Shown here one piece after another: positions 52,328-61,193 of a stretch of DNA of 64,000 nucleotides (its first letter is position 1; each line of letters starts with the position of its first letter). Both the position numbers and the translations under genes were made by a program. The DNA comes from Salipiger thiooxidans (GTDB taxonomy: Bacteria > Pseudomonadota > Alphaproteobacteria > Rhodobacterales > Rhodobacteraceae), in contig NZ_FNAV01000013.1 of assembly GCF_900102075.1 (NCBI RefSeq), positions 62,001 to 126,000 on the forward strand, written 5' to 3'. Under the pieces are notes generated by a model that did no database searches, was not told where the DNA came from, and was given only the letters and a program-made list of their open reading frames with translations.

Positions 52328-52810
52328 ATGACCGATCCCATCCGCCCCACCGACGACGCAGCCCGCGCCCTTGCCCGCGACCTGATCGAGACCGCCCGCT
52401 TCGGCGCGCTCGCGGTCACCGATCCCGACACCGGCCACCCGATGGTGAGCCGCGTCGCGGTGGTGCCGGGCCCCGACGGAATGCCGCTGAGTCTCGTCTC
52501 GGACCTCGCCTTCCACGCCCGCGCGCTCAAGGCCAACCCCGCCTGCGCGCTGATGGTGGGCGAGCCCGGCCCCAAGGGCGACCCGCTCACCCACCCGCGC
52601 CTCAGCCTGCAGGCACGGGCGGTGTTCGTCCGTCACGGCGCGCCCGGGCACGCGGCACTGGCCGAGCACTTCCTGTCGCTTCAGCCCAAGGCCAGGCTCT
52701 ACATCGGTTTCGCGGATTTCTCGCTGCTGCGCTTCGAGGTCACCGGCGCGCACCTGAACGGCGGGTTCGGCAAGGCCTTCCTCCTGGGCCCCGCCGACCT
52801 CGGCGCCTGA
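52328..52810 (+). CDS. HugZ-like pyridoxamine 5'-phosphate oxidase family protein
   Basis: A 160-residue split-barrel flavin/haem-binding protein. LIETARFGALAVTDPDTGHP and MVSRVAVVPGPDGMPLSLVS are the FMN-binding barrel strands, and YIGFADFSLLRFEVTGAHLNGGFGKA is the HugZ C-terminal segment. HugZ proteins degrade haem in some bacteria; the helix-bearing C-terminal extension is short here. Whether it binds haem or FMN cannot be read from sequence. A hairpin follows at the convergent junction. Confidence 0.82.
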   Translation: MTDPIRPTDDAARALARDLIETARFGALAVTDPDTGHPMVSRVAVVPGPDGMPLSLVSDLAFHARALKANPACALMVGEPGPKGDPLTHPRLSLQARAVFVRHGAPGHAALAEHFLSLQPKARLYIGFADFSLLRFEVTGAHLNGGFGKAFLLGPADLGA

Positions 52811-52818
52811 GTCCCAAC

Positions 52819-52857
52819 GGCAAGGGACCGGCGTCCCGAAGGACACCGGCCCCTGCC
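52819..52857. terminator. Hairpin between HugZ-like and GH28-related genes
   Basis: GGCAAGGGACCGGCGTCC and GGACACCGGCCCCTGCC form a long, slightly imperfect stem around CGAA. It lies between convergent stops (52810 and 52874). No T-tract on either side, so it may work as a bidirectional but weak terminator. Confidence 0.5.
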
Positions 52858-52873
52858 ACAGACCCCGGCCAGG

Positions 52874-55162
52874 TCAGTTGTCCATGCGCACCGTCATGGT
52901 GATGTCGCCCAGGATGGGCTCGGGCCAGATCACGTGAACCTGGTCCTGCGCCGCGCCTTCACGCGTCGAGGTATAGGGCATCGCGTGGCTGGTGATGTTG
53001 CCCGACGTGCGCGGCCGCGACCGGGTCACGAGGCTGTCGACCTCCATGGCGTAACCGCCGAAGGGCAGCCGGTCCTCGGTGTCGATCACCCATGTCGTGG
53101 CGTGGGTGTTCTGCGCATGCTTCACCGTCAGCGGGTTGGCGCAGCCGTTGTCCACGTTGAGGTAGGTGTTGCTCGAGACGTAGACGTTGCGCATCGACGA
53201 CAGGTCGAGCGGCGCGAAGCTGTCGTCCACCCGGTCGACCCGCGCGATGTTGCCCCCCACCGAGCGGAACAGGTTGCCCGAGACGTTGAGCCCGTTGACC
53301 CGGTTGTTCTGGCCGTAGGGCTTCACCACGATGAAGCCGAAATGCGACGCCACGTCCGAGCACAGGAAGACGTTGTTGGTGATCGAGAGACCCGAGAAGC
53401 CGAAGCCCGAGACGAAATCCGGCTCCGGCTCGCGCTCGTTGGTCCACTCGATGAAGCAATTGTCGACGTAATTCCCCGAGATCGTGGTGTTGGTTGCCTT
53501 CACGCACAGCACGATGCCAGCGCTGCGGGTGCCGTTGCCGCTGTCATCGCCCTGAAAGAAGTGGTTGTTGGCAATCACCCCGTTCGCCCCCGAGACCACC
53601 GCGAAATGGCGGAACTGCGAGGCGCGGTTGTTGCGGATCTTCACGTCGTTGGCGTTGGTGTTGAGCGCCACCGAGTTGCGGTTCTGGGTCGCGAGTCCGC
53701 CCTCGGCGCTGACGAACTGGTTGTGATCCAGAAGCAGGCCCTGGCAGCCCTCGCCGATCGAGGTCACGCAGCGGTCGGCGGGGCGGTTGAACACGCAGTT
53801 GCGGATGACGTTCACGGTGCCCACCGGCGGCAGCATCAGCCCGCTGCAAAGCTCGGAACACTGGAACTCCACGTCCTCGATCTCGAACTTGTCGAGCCGG
53901 GTGAAGCCGCTGAAGTCGAGCATGTAGCGGAAGCGCGTGAAGGTGTAGGTCTGCGTGCCCACCGCGTCCGAGAGCGGCTGCGACAGGGTCACCGTCTGGG
54001 CGCCGACGTTGACCTCGCGCACGTAGATTTCGCGCCCCACCCCGGCGCCGGTCACAAGGCTGCCAACCTCGATATTGGCCACGTTCGCGACGTTGGTGAG
54101 CTGCGACTTGTTGCTCGCCGAATAGGTCGCGACCGAGGTCACGCTGTCGCTGTCCCACCCGTTCGAGGTTTCGGCCCGGAGCTGGCCGTTGCGCAGCACC
54201 CGGCGCTGCGCGTAGTTGTCGCGGTTGTCCACCGCCGCCTGAACGTCGATCGGCCCGGTGAGCGAAACACGGCGCCCGCAGAGGTCGAAGCTCTCGTGAT
54301 CGGCGTTGTTCAGCAGCGACTGCAGGCCCTTCTTCAGCGCCAGCTCCTCGTCGTTGCCAAACGCGTCGATATAGGTCGAGAGGTCGAAACCCTTGGTGAG
54401 CGACAGCACCGCGCCGACCGGCATCTGGACCGAGCCCTCGAACTCGACATGGTTCTCGAAGGTCACCGAGCTTGCGAGATAGTAGCTGCCCGTCGGCACC
54501 AGCACCTTGCGCCCATCGGCGGCGGCATCGGCGGCGGTAAAGGCCGCGCTGTCGTCGGTGGAACCATCCCCCAGCGCCCCGAAATCGCGGACGTCGACCC
54601 AGTTCATCATGTCGCGCAGGAAGAGCGAGGTGATGTCCTCGATCTCGATGTCGTCGATCCTGACGATGCCGCCGTTGGCGCCGGTCAGGTCGAGCCCGAA
54701 ATGCCCGTAGGCGGGCTCGGTCCCCCAGACCATGTCGACGCCGCCGCGTGCGCCGGTGCCGACGATGGCGCTGACCTCGGTGACCTCGCCATAGGCCGTA
54801 AGCTGCACCGACGGGCCCACGGTCACGAGCCCGGTCACCTCGGTGTCGTTGCTGCGCCCGGCCCAGCCGGCGATGCGCACCGCGGGCATGGTCCCCGACA
54901 TGGCCTTCACCCGCACGGTCACGCGCAGGTAGCAGCCGGGGAGGATCGGGGTCTCGCCCATGTAGCGCAACAGCTGCGTGGCATCGGTCTTCTGCAGTTC
55001 GAGACAGCCCGCGAAATCGGCATCCGACGGGACGAAGGCGGCCGTGCCGAGGCTCGCATAGGTGTCGGACCCGGCCGTTCCATTGCCCCGCGACCAGACT
55101 CCAAGCCCCTCGGAGAAGGGTGTCGGCATGAAGACCACGCCATCGGTTACCGCCTTGTTCAT
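52874..55162 (-). CDS. Glycosyl hydrolase 28-related right-handed beta-helix protein
   Basis: A 762-residue protein. Residues about 1-180 form a beta-sandwich-like, carbohydrate-binding-type region (CYLRVTVRVKAMSGTMPAVR, GHFGLDLTGANGGIVRIDDI). From about 187 comes the pectate-lyase_3 start motif VDVRDFGALGDGSTDDSAAF, then a long parallel beta-helix with repeats of the form ...SGNYVDNC, ITNNVFLCSD, VSGNLFRSVG. No signal peptide is seen at the ATG (55162), which has GAGG before it. Such architecture is shared by polysaccharide-degrading enzymes and phage-like tail or head spikes. The exact substrate is unknown. It stands alone on its strand. Confidence 0.82.
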   Translation of the reverse strand: MNKAVTDGVVFMPTPFSEGLGVWSRGNGTAGSDTYASLGTAAFVPSDADFAGCLELQKTDATQLLRYMGETPILPGCYLRVTVRVKAMSGTMPAVRIAGWAGRSNDTEVTGLVTVGPSVQLTAYGEVTEVSAIVGTGARGGVDMVWGTEPAYGHFGLDLTGANGGIVRIDDIEIEDITSLFLRDMMNWVDVRDFGALGDGSTDDSAAFTAADAAADGRKVLVPTGSYYLASSVTFENHVEFEGSVQMPVGAVLSLTKGFDLSTYIDAFGNDEELALKKGLQSLLNNADHESFDLCGRRVSLTGPIDVQAAVDNRDNYAQRRVLRNGQLRAETSNGWDSDSVTSVATYSASNKSQLTNVANVANIEVGSLVTGAGVGREIYVREVNVGAQTVTLSQPLSDAVGTQTYTFTRFRYMLDFSGFTRLDKFEIEDVEFQCSELCSGLMLPPVGTVNVIRNCVFNRPADRCVTSIGEGCQGLLLDHNQFVSAEGGLATQNRNSVALNTNANDVKIRNNRASQFRHFAVVSGANGVIANNHFFQGDDSGNGTRSAGIVLCVKATNTTISGNYVDNCFIEWTNEREPEPDFVSGFGFSGLSITNNVFLCSDVASHFGFIVVKPYGQNNRVNGLNVSGNLFRSVGGNIARVDRVDDSFAPLDLSSMRNVYVSSNTYLNVDNGCANPLTVKHAQNTHATTWVIDTEDRLPFGGYAMEVDSLVTRSRPRTSGNITSHAMPYTSTREGAAQDQVHVIWPEPILGDITMTVRMDN

Positions 55163-55314
55163 CCGTTCGATCCTCTGATTCTGCGCCAGTCCCCGGGGTC
55201 GCGGACGCGCTCCGCGTTGACCCCGCGCAGACAGCAGATATCTACGATGTGTTAAGAGGCTCTGCGGCCACCGTGACGGTGACCGGACTGTCCGCGCAAC
55301 GCCCGGAGGAGAAA

Positions 55315-56193
55315 ATGGCCTACCGGATCCTGAAGTCCGACAAGTCCCTGACCACAGCCCTGCGGCGCATCTCGGACGAGCAGCTCGGCCGCGCCATCGC
55401 CGCGAACGGCCGCCCACCCGAGGAGGCGGACGAGGCGATCCACGACATCCGGAAGCGCTGCAAGAAGCTGCGCGGACTGTTCCGGCTGGTCCGGTCGGGC
55501 TTCGACGACTACGCCGACGAGACCCGCGCCGTGCGCGACGCCGCCCGGCTGTCCTCGTCGCTGCGGGACGCGGGCGTGCTGCTCAAGACCTTCGACGCGC
55601 TGCTGGCCGAAACCGATCCCGCGCCCTACGCGGTGCTGCGCGAGGTGCTCGGCGGCGAGACAGACGCGGAACTGTTGCCGGACGAGCTGTCCGAGACGCT
55701 GGCAACCCAGCGTCTGGCCCTGAAGGAGATCCACGCCCGCAGCCGCGACTGGAAGGTCCGGGGCGGCACCGGGACCGTGCTCTATGCAGGCCTTTCGCGG
55801 TCCTGGAGCCACGCCGCCCGCGACATGGAGGCCACAGGCTCCGGCGCGACGCCCGAGATCTTCCACGACTGGCGCAAGCGGGTGAAGGACCACTGGTACC
55901 ACAGCCGCCTGCTGCAGGGCTTCTGGCCCGCAGGAATCCGCCCCCACCGCAAGGCGGTCAAGGAATTGTCCGAGTTGCTGGGTCGGTATCAGGATCTGAC
56001 GGTGTTCCTCGAGAGGCTTGACCAGGCGGACCTGCCGAGCGAGGCCGAGGACATGCGCAGGCGCGCCGTCGCGCGGCGCGACACACTGGCCTACGAGAGC
56101 CGCGCGCTGGGTGCGAAGATCTTTCAGGGAACGCCCGAGGATCTCCCGGACGAATGGGCCCGCCACTGGCGGAAATGGGCGTCCTCGCGCTAG
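55315..56193 (+). CDS. CHAD-domain protein
   Basis: A 292-residue all-helical protein of the CHAD family (conserved histidine alpha-helical domain), which binds polyphosphate through basic residues. Core motifs are EAIHDIRKRCKKLRGLFRLV and, in the second repeat, FHDWRKRVKDHWYHSRLL. The domain stands alone, without the CYTH domain often fused to it. The ATG at 55315 follows GGAGGAGAAA; upstream in-frame residues are not conserved. No polyphosphate kinase gene is nearby. It is divergent from the GH28-related gene. Confidence 0.88.
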   Translation: MAYRILKSDKSLTTALRRISDEQLGRAIAANGRPPEEADEAIHDIRKRCKKLRGLFRLVRSGFDDYADETRAVRDAARLSSSLRDAGVLLKTFDALLAETDPAPYAVLREVLGGETDAELLPDELSETLATQRLALKEIHARSRDWKVRGGTGTVLYAGLSRSWSHAARDMEATGSGATPEIFHDWRKRVKDHWYHSRLLQGFWPAGIRPHRKAVKELSELLGRYQDLTVFLERLDQADLPSEAEDMRRRAVARRDTLAYESRALGAKIFQGTPEDLPDEWARHWRKWASSR

Positions 56194-56199
56194 GCCCTC

Positions 56200-56604
56200 C
56201 TAGGCCGAGACCGCAGGGTCCGTGACAAAGCGCACGCCGCCGATGCGCCAGGCACCGTTGATCTGCTCCATCATGTAGTCGAGAGCGTAAGGCATCCCCT
56301 GGCCGTCGCGCACGATGACCCTCTGCCAGAGCGCACCCTCGGTCTGGGACAGCGAGCCGAACTCGACGCTCTGCGGGTGCCACACCATCGGGTAGCCCTC
56401 GCGCACCATCTGACCGAAGCTGTCCGCCGTGCCAAAGAGCCCCTGGATGCCGGGGCTTGCGAACTCGAATGCCGCGTCGACGTCACCGGTGCGGAAGGCA
56501 TCCATCTGCCCCCGGATCACACCCTGGATCGCGTCGGCCTCCTGCGCGCCCGCGGGCGCCGCCAGCATCAGCCCGACCATAAGTCCGAATAGCAACCTGC
56601 GCAT
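56200..56604 (-). CDS. DUF4864 exported protein
   Basis: A 134-residue protein with a signal peptide at about 1-20 (LMVGLMLAAPAGA). The remainder has the NTF2/SnoaL-like layout of DUF4864: IQGVIRGQMDAFRTGDVDAA, FEFASPGIQGLFG, VWHPQSVEFGSL and QINGAWRIGGVRFV. Function unknown; NTF2-like periplasmic proteins may bind small ligands. It is convergent with the CHAD gene (6 bp) and lies 56 bp from the lysK stop on the same strand. Confidence 0.87.
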   Translation of the reverse strand: MRRLLFGLMVGLMLAAPAGAQEADAIQGVIRGQMDAFRTGDVDAAFEFASPGIQGLFGTADSFGQMVREGYPMVWHPQSVEFGSLSQTEGALWQRVIVRDGQGMPYALDYMMEQINGAWRIGGVRFVTDPAVSA

Positions 56605-56660
56605 GGCGCCACCTCCTCCTCTGCGAAGGAGATAGCGCCGGCGTGTGGGGCGTCAAAGGC

Positions 56661-58238
56661 TCAGCCGAGCTGGCCCGCGAGCCCCTGCTCAATGAGGGCA
56701 ACGGTCTCGTCCACGCCGTAGAGCGCGATGAACCCGCCGAAACGCGGCCCCTGGCTCTGGCCAAGCAGCACCTCGTAGAGCGCCTTGAACCAGTCGCGCA
56801 GGTTCTCGAAGCCGTGCTCCTTGCCGACCGCGAAGACCAGCGTCTGCAGCGCCTCGTCGTCGGCTGGACCATCGTAGGCACGCAGCCGTGCCGCGAGGTC
56901 CTCCATGGCGGCGCGCTCGGTCTCGTCGGGGGCGCGGAAGGACTTCGTGGGCTTCACGAAGTCGTTGTAGTAGCGCACCGCAAAGCCCGCGGCATCGTCC
57001 ATGTCGGGATGGCTCGCCGGGCTCGCCTCGGGGGCGTAGCGGCGGATGAAGCCCCACATCGCGTCCTTGTCCTCGGCCCCCGCGGCGGAGGCGAGGTTGA
57101 GCAGCATCGAGAACGGCACCACCATCTTCGACTCGGGCACGTCGCCGCCGTGGATGTGCCACACCGGGTTCGCAAGCTGGGCCTTGACGTCCTGATCGGG
57201 GAAGGCGCGGAGCTGCTGGTGGTACTCGTCCACCGCCTTGGGGATCACGTCCCACCACAGCCGCTTCGCGGTCTTGGGCTTCTGGAACATGAAGTAGGAC
57301 AGCGACTCGGTCGAGGCATAGGTCAGCCACTCATCGATCGACAGCCCGTTGCCCTTGGACTTCGAGATCTTCTGCCCCTGATCGTCGAGGAACAGTTCGT
57401 AGGTGAAGTGCTCGGGCGCACGCACGCCCAGCGTCCGGCAGATGCCGTCGTAGATCGGCGTGTTGGTCGAGTGGTCCTTGCCGTACATCTCGAAATCGAC
57501 GCCCAGCGCCGCCCAGCGCGCGCCGAAGTCCGGCTTCCACTGCAGCTTCACCTTGCCGCCGGTCACCGGCAGCGTGTGCTCGACACCATCATCGTCATCG
57601 AAGGTGATGGTGCCGTTGGCGGCGTCCACGTGCTTCATCGGCACATACAGCACCCGGCCGGTCTCGGGGTGGATCGGCAGGAAGATCGAATAGGTCGAGG
57701 CCCGCTCGTCGCGCAGCGACTTCAGCATGATGGCCATGAGTTCGTCATACTTCTCGACGCAGCGCAGCAGGATCTCGTCGAACTGGCCCGAGGCGTAGAA
57801 CTCGGTCGCCGAGTAGAACTCGTACTGGAACCCGAAGGTATCGAGGAACCGCCGCAACATGGCATTGTTGTGGTGGCCGAAGCTTTCGTATTCCTCGAAC
57901 GGGTCGGGCACGCTGGTCAGCGGGCGCTGCAGGTTCTCCTGCAGCAGCTCCTGGTTCGGCACGTTCTCGGGCACCTTGCGCATGCCGTCCATGTCGTCCG
58001 AGAAACAGATCAGCCGCGTCGGGATGTCCGAGATCAACTCGAAGGCGCGGCGGATCATCGTGGTCCGCGCCACCTCGCCGAAGGTGCCGATATGCGGCAG
58101 GCCCGACGGACCGTAGCCGGTCTCGAACAGCACGTATCCCTTCTCCGGCGCCTTCTTCTCGTAGCGTTTCAGGACGCGGCGCGCCTCTTCAAAGGGCCAG
58201 GCCTTCGAGCTCATCGCGGCTTCGCGCAGATCGGACAT
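56661..58238 (-). CDS. lysK: Class I lysyl-tRNA synthetase
   Basis: A 525-residue class I LysRS, as used by Rhodobacterales and other Alphaproteobacteria in place of the class II enzyme. The HIGH motif is in [14 protein letters not shown] and KMSKS in [25 protein letters not shown] and VKHVDAAN-like [11 protein letters not shown] are also family features. The start at 58238 has GGAG 8 nt upstream; a GTG at 58247 is a weaker option. A strong inverted repeat lies in the upstream region and may control expression. Confidence 0.96.
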   Translation of the reverse strand: MSDLREAAMSSKAWPFEEARRVLKRYEKKAPEKGYVLFETGYGPSGLPHIGTFGEVARTTMIRRAFELISDIPTRLICFSDDMDGMRKVPENVPNQELLQENLQRPLTSVPDPFEEYESFGHHNNAMLRRFLDTFGFQYEFYSATEFYASGQFDEILLRCVEKYDELMAIMLKSLRDERASTYSIFLPIHPETGRVLYVPMKHVDAANGTITFDDDDGVEHTLPVTGGKVKLQWKPDFGARWAALGVDFEMYGKDHSTNTPIYDGICRTLGVRAPEHFTYELFLDDQGQKISKSKGNGLSIDEWLTYASTESLSYFMFQKPKTAKRLWWDVIPKAVDEYHQQLRAFPDQDVKAQLANPVWHIHGGDVPESKMVVPFSMLLNLASAAGAEDKDAMWGFIRRYAPEASPASHPDMDDAAGFAVRYYNDFVKPTKSFRAPDETERAAMEDLAARLRAYDGPADDEALQTLVFAVGKEHGFENLRDWFKALYEVLLGQSQGPRFGGFIALYGVDETVALIEQGLAGQLG

Positions 58239-58284
58239 CCGAAACACTCCATGGGATAACGCCCCGTTTCGCCCGGGGCAGATG

Positions 58285-58314
58285 CGAACCGCGTCCTATT
58301 GCAGACGCGGTTCG
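58285..58314. repeat. 11-bp perfect inverted repeat between lysK and terB-like genes
   Basis: CGAACCGCGTC (58285-58295) and GACGCGGTTCG (58304-58314), loop CTATTGCA. A TTGACC on the minus strand immediately outside the repeat (plus 58317-58322) is a candidate lysK -35, which would put the -10 inside the repeat. It could be an operator or a hairpin in the lysK leader. Confidence 0.7.
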
Positions 58315-58360
58315 GGGTCAATAAATTGCCCACAACGACACAAATCAAGAAAGAGCAGCC

Positions 58361-58786
58361 GTGACCGAAGCCGCCCCGCATCCGCTGACCTCGCAAGACT
58401 GTCTGGTGGCGGTGATGATCGCCGTATCCGCCTCCGACCAGAACATCCGCACCGCGGAGCTGGTCAAGATCGAATCCTCCGTCAACCTGCTGCCGGTGTT
58501 CGCCGATTACGACATCGACCGGATCCGGGTGATGTCCGAGCTGGTGTTCGAACTCTTCGAACAGGAAGACGGGCTCGACGCGCTCTTCGGCCTGGTCCGC
58601 GCCAACCTGCCCGAACGGCTCTACGAGACCGCCTATGCGCTGGCCTGCGACGTGGCCGCCGCCGACGGCACCCTGCGCGAGGCCGAGCTGCGCCTGCTGG
58701 AAGAGATCCGCTACGAGCTCAATATTGACCGCCTGCACGCCGCCGCCATCGAGCGCGGCGCCCGGGCCCGACACCTGCGCGACTGA
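58361..58786 (+). CDS. TerB-family protein (tellurite-resistance-like)
   Basis: A 141-residue helical protein starting with GTG. It carries DCLVAVMIAVSASDQNIRTA and LACDVAAADGTLREAELRLL, the two acidic helical repeats of TerB/TerB-C, which bind metal ions. No other ter gene (terC, terD) is in the window, so tellurite resistance is not implied; single TerB proteins are widespread in Alphaproteobacteria. AAGAAAGAG precedes the GTG. It is divergent from lysK. Confidence 0.85.
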   Translation: MTEAAPHPLTSQDCLVAVMIAVSASDQNIRTAELVKIESSVNLLPVFADYDIDRIRVMSELVFELFEQEDGLDALFGLVRANLPERLYETAYALACDVAAADGTLREAELRLLEEIRYELNIDRLHAAAIERGARARHLRD

Positions 58787-58838
58787 GCGCCCGGGACACC
58801 GGGTTCCGAGGTCTCCGGATTCCTGAGATTATGATGCA

Positions 58839-58863
58839 CTGAGGCCGCGCGAAGCGGCCTCAG
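58839..58863. terminator. Hairpin between terB-like and PBP4 genes
   Basis: CTGAGGCCGC (58839-58848) and GCGGCCTCAG (58854-58863) with loop GCGAA. It lies between convergent stops, just outside the PBP4 TGA. There is no T-tract on either strand. Confidence 0.5.
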
Positions 58864-58864
58864 C

Positions 58865-60364
58865 TCAGCTCGCCGAGAGCACCGCCCAGCGCTCGATGAG
58901 GCTCGACTGCAGTCCCTTGGCGCGGGCGTTCCAATACGACGCACCGTCCGGCTTCTCGCGTTGCGCAAGGGTCAGCTTGTCGCGCCGTTCGAGATCGCCG
59001 CAGAAGATCGCGAACACCAGCTCGGTGCCGTCGGGCAGATCCGCAAAGCCAGCGAGCCCGCTGACGAAATTGAGCGTGCCGGTCTTCGCGTGCACCTTGA
59101 TCGGGTGATTCTTGACCATGCGGCGCTGCGCATCGCGCATCGGGAACTTCTTCAGCAGCGGCTTCAGCCCGAGCCTCCGGTTGACCTCGAGCAGGGCTCT
59201 CGCCATGTCGCGAGCGGCGATCCGGCTGTCGGCGCCGAGCCCGGAGTGATCGACCATCGCCACGTGGCTCAGGCCGAGATCCGTGCGCGCCCAGTTGCTC
59301 ATCGTCTCGGCCGACTGCCGCAGCGACAGCGGCCGCCCGTCGCGCGCCGCGGTGGCCGCGAGGCCGACGCATTCGGCGGTGAGATTGGTCGAGTATTTCA
59401 GCATCTCGCGCAGCACGGTCTGCAACGGCGCGCTGTCATGGCGCGCGACGACCTCGCCCTCGGGCGCGGAGTCAACGATCTGTGGCGCGGAAAGCTTGAT
59501 GCCCTTGCCCGCGGCAATCGCCTGGAAGACCTCGCCCGCGTAGATCTCGGGTTTGCGCACCGGCAACCAGCGCGCGCCGCCATTGCCGAGCGCACCGCTC
59601 GCCACGGTCCATTCGTCGCGGCCGTCGGAATCAGCATAGGTGTAGACCGGCATGCTGCGGCTCACGACGCCCATGCTGGCCACGTGCACCGCGGGCCGCA
59701 ACGAGGCGGACCGCGCATCCATGCTGATCTCGTAGCCGCTGCCGCCGCGTTTCCACTCGAAGTGCACGCGGTTGAAATTGAGGTTCAGCCCCGAGACCGA
59801 GGGGCTGTAGCCAAGGTGCTCCGGCTGCTCCACGTCGATGGTCCGGGTGAAGGGCAGCGCGCTGCCGCAGACGAGGAACCGCCCCGTGACGTTGGTGACG
59901 CCGGCCTGCGCAAGCTGGCCGACCAGCTCCGCCAGCCCGTCGGTGTCGAGCGTCGGATCGCCGCCGCCGAGCAGCACGAGGTCCCCCGCCACGACGCCAT
60001 TGGTGATGCCGCCGGTGGCGAGAACCTGCGTCGTGAACAGGTGGGCCGGGCCGAGCGTGTCGAGCGCATAGGACGCAGTCAGCGCCTTGGCGACGCTGGC
60101 AGGCGGCATCCCGACCTCCGGATCGTGCTCGTCGATGACCGCGCCGGTGGCGAGGTTGAAGGCCGAGAACCCGACGATGCCTTGCAGGCCAGAGGCCGAG
60201 ATCAGCTCCTCGGGAGTCTTCAGATTGCGGAGCCGCAGGTCCTCGCCGCGGCCGACCGGGCGGAGCGAGGTGAGCGGCGCTTCGGCCCTCGCGGACGTGG
60301 CTGCGAATGCCCCGGCTGCAAGGGCCGTGCTCAGGAATCCGCGCCTGGAAAGTCGTTGCGTCAT
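58865..60364 (-). CDS. dacB: D-alanyl-D-alanine carboxypeptidase/endopeptidase, PBP4 family
   Basis: A 499-residue class C low-molecular-weight penicillin-binding protein (S13 peptidase). The N-terminus MTQRLSRRGFLSTALAAGAF is a twin-arginine signal (SRRGFLS) with cleavage near residue 27, so it is exported folded by Tat, unusual for a penicillin-binding protein. Active-site motifs: SVAK (Ser90, Lys93), STN in LKYSTNLTAE, and KTG in VHAKTGTLNF. It cleaves peptide crosslinks in the periplasm. Confidence 0.93.
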   Translation of the reverse strand: MTQRLSRRGFLSTALAAGAFAATSARAEAPLTSLRPVGRGEDLRLRNLKTPEELISASGLQGIVGFSAFNLATGAVIDEHDPEVGMPPASVAKALTASYALDTLGPAHLFTTQVLATGGITNGVVAGDLVLLGGGDPTLDTDGLAELVGQLAQAGVTNVTGRFLVCGSALPFTRTIDVEQPEHLGYSPSVSGLNLNFNRVHFEWKRGGSGYEISMDARSASLRPAVHVASMGVVSRSMPVYTYADSDGRDEWTVASGALGNGGARWLPVRKPEIYAGEVFQAIAAGKGIKLSAPQIVDSAPEGEVVARHDSAPLQTVLREMLKYSTNLTAECVGLAATAARDGRPLSLRQSAETMSNWARTDLGLSHVAMVDHSGLGADSRIAARDMARALLEVNRRLGLKPLLKKFPMRDAQRRMVKNHPIKVHAKTGTLNFVSGLAGFADLPDGTELVFAIFCGDLERRDKLTLAQREKPDGASYWNARAKGLQSSLIERWAVLSAS

Positions 60365-60422
60365 GGCGTCGATCTAACCCGAGCACACCGGCGCGGACAA
60401 GCGGGGCCGCTGCGCGCCATGT

Positions 60423-61037
60423 TCACTTTTTCTCCTGCTTCGCGCGACGAAGCTCGGTCGAGCTCAGGTCGACCATCGGCACGTTCACGAAGCACCACGC
60501 GGGCGGCGGCGTCAGCGCAAGCCGTGACGCCTCGCGTTCCGGCAGACGTGCGTGGGCGTAGACATCCGCGGCCATCGAGCCCTGCGCCGCCATGCGGCTG
60601 CCAGGCCGCGCCAGCACGCCCACCGGCATCCGTTCCATGATCTGGCGCCAGTCTTCCCAGCGGTGCAGCTGCGCGAGGTTGTCGGCCCCCATGAGCCAGG
60701 TGAAACGGACGCCCGGGAAGGCCTGCTGCAGCAGCTCGAGAGTGCGGGCGGTGTGCCGCGTCCCGGCCAGCCGTTCGAAATCGCTGATGAGGACGCGGGG
60801 GTGCTGCATGATCGCCCGGCAGGCCGCCATGCGATCCTCGAGCGGTGCGGGGCCATGGGCCTTGAGCGGGTTGCCCGGGCTCACCAGCCAGATCACCCGG
60901 TCGAGCCGGAAACGCCGCAGTGCCTCGAGCGTGATGTGCACGTGTCCCTGATGGGGCGGATCGAAGGATCCCCCCAGCAAGCCAACCTTCTGCCCCCGCG
61001 CCAGCCGGAACCCGGCGGCATGCGCATCCCAGAGCAT
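60423..61037 (-). CDS. nadD: Nicotinate-nucleotide adenylyltransferase
   Basis: A 204-residue nucleotidyltransferase that forms deamido-NAD from NaMN and [23 protein letters not shown] is the N-terminal ATP-binding motif with the HxGH signature. [29 protein letters not shown] and [17 protein letters not shown] (SSTxIR motif) are diagnostic. The ATG at 61037 follows GGAAGGGGCG; an earlier ATG at 61067 is possible. It is not beside the usual rsfS/obg cluster. Confidence 0.95.
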   Translation of the reverse strand: MLWDAHAAGFRLARGQKVGLLGGSFDPPHQGHVHITLEALRRFRLDRVIWLVSPGNPLKAHGPAPLEDRMAACRAIMQHPRVLISDFERLAGTRHTARTLELLQQAFPGVRFTWLMGADNLAQLHRWEDWRQIMERMPVGVLARPGSRMAAQGSMAADVYAHARLPEREASRLALTPPPAWCFVNVPMVDLSSTELRRAKQEKK

Positions 61038-61193
61038 TGCGCCCCTTCCCGTTCGAACGGAAGCCAAAAGACACCGGAATGCGCCCCGGTTTCAATAGGT
61101 AAAGACCGATCACGCCACTGCCCCCGCCCGGGCATCGCACGGCACAGGACTGGCGCCCGAACGTCGCCGCCAGGCCCGATGGCAACGGTGCGC

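Noticed and set aside
52934-55255. A 773-codon frame antisense to the GH28-related gene
   Set aside because: The translation is His/Val/Arg-rich without any domain; the opposite strand has a coherent beta-helix protein with ribosome-binding site.
58361-58786. Tellurite-resistance operon
   Set aside because: Only a lone TerB domain is present; no TerC, TerD or TerE neighbours.
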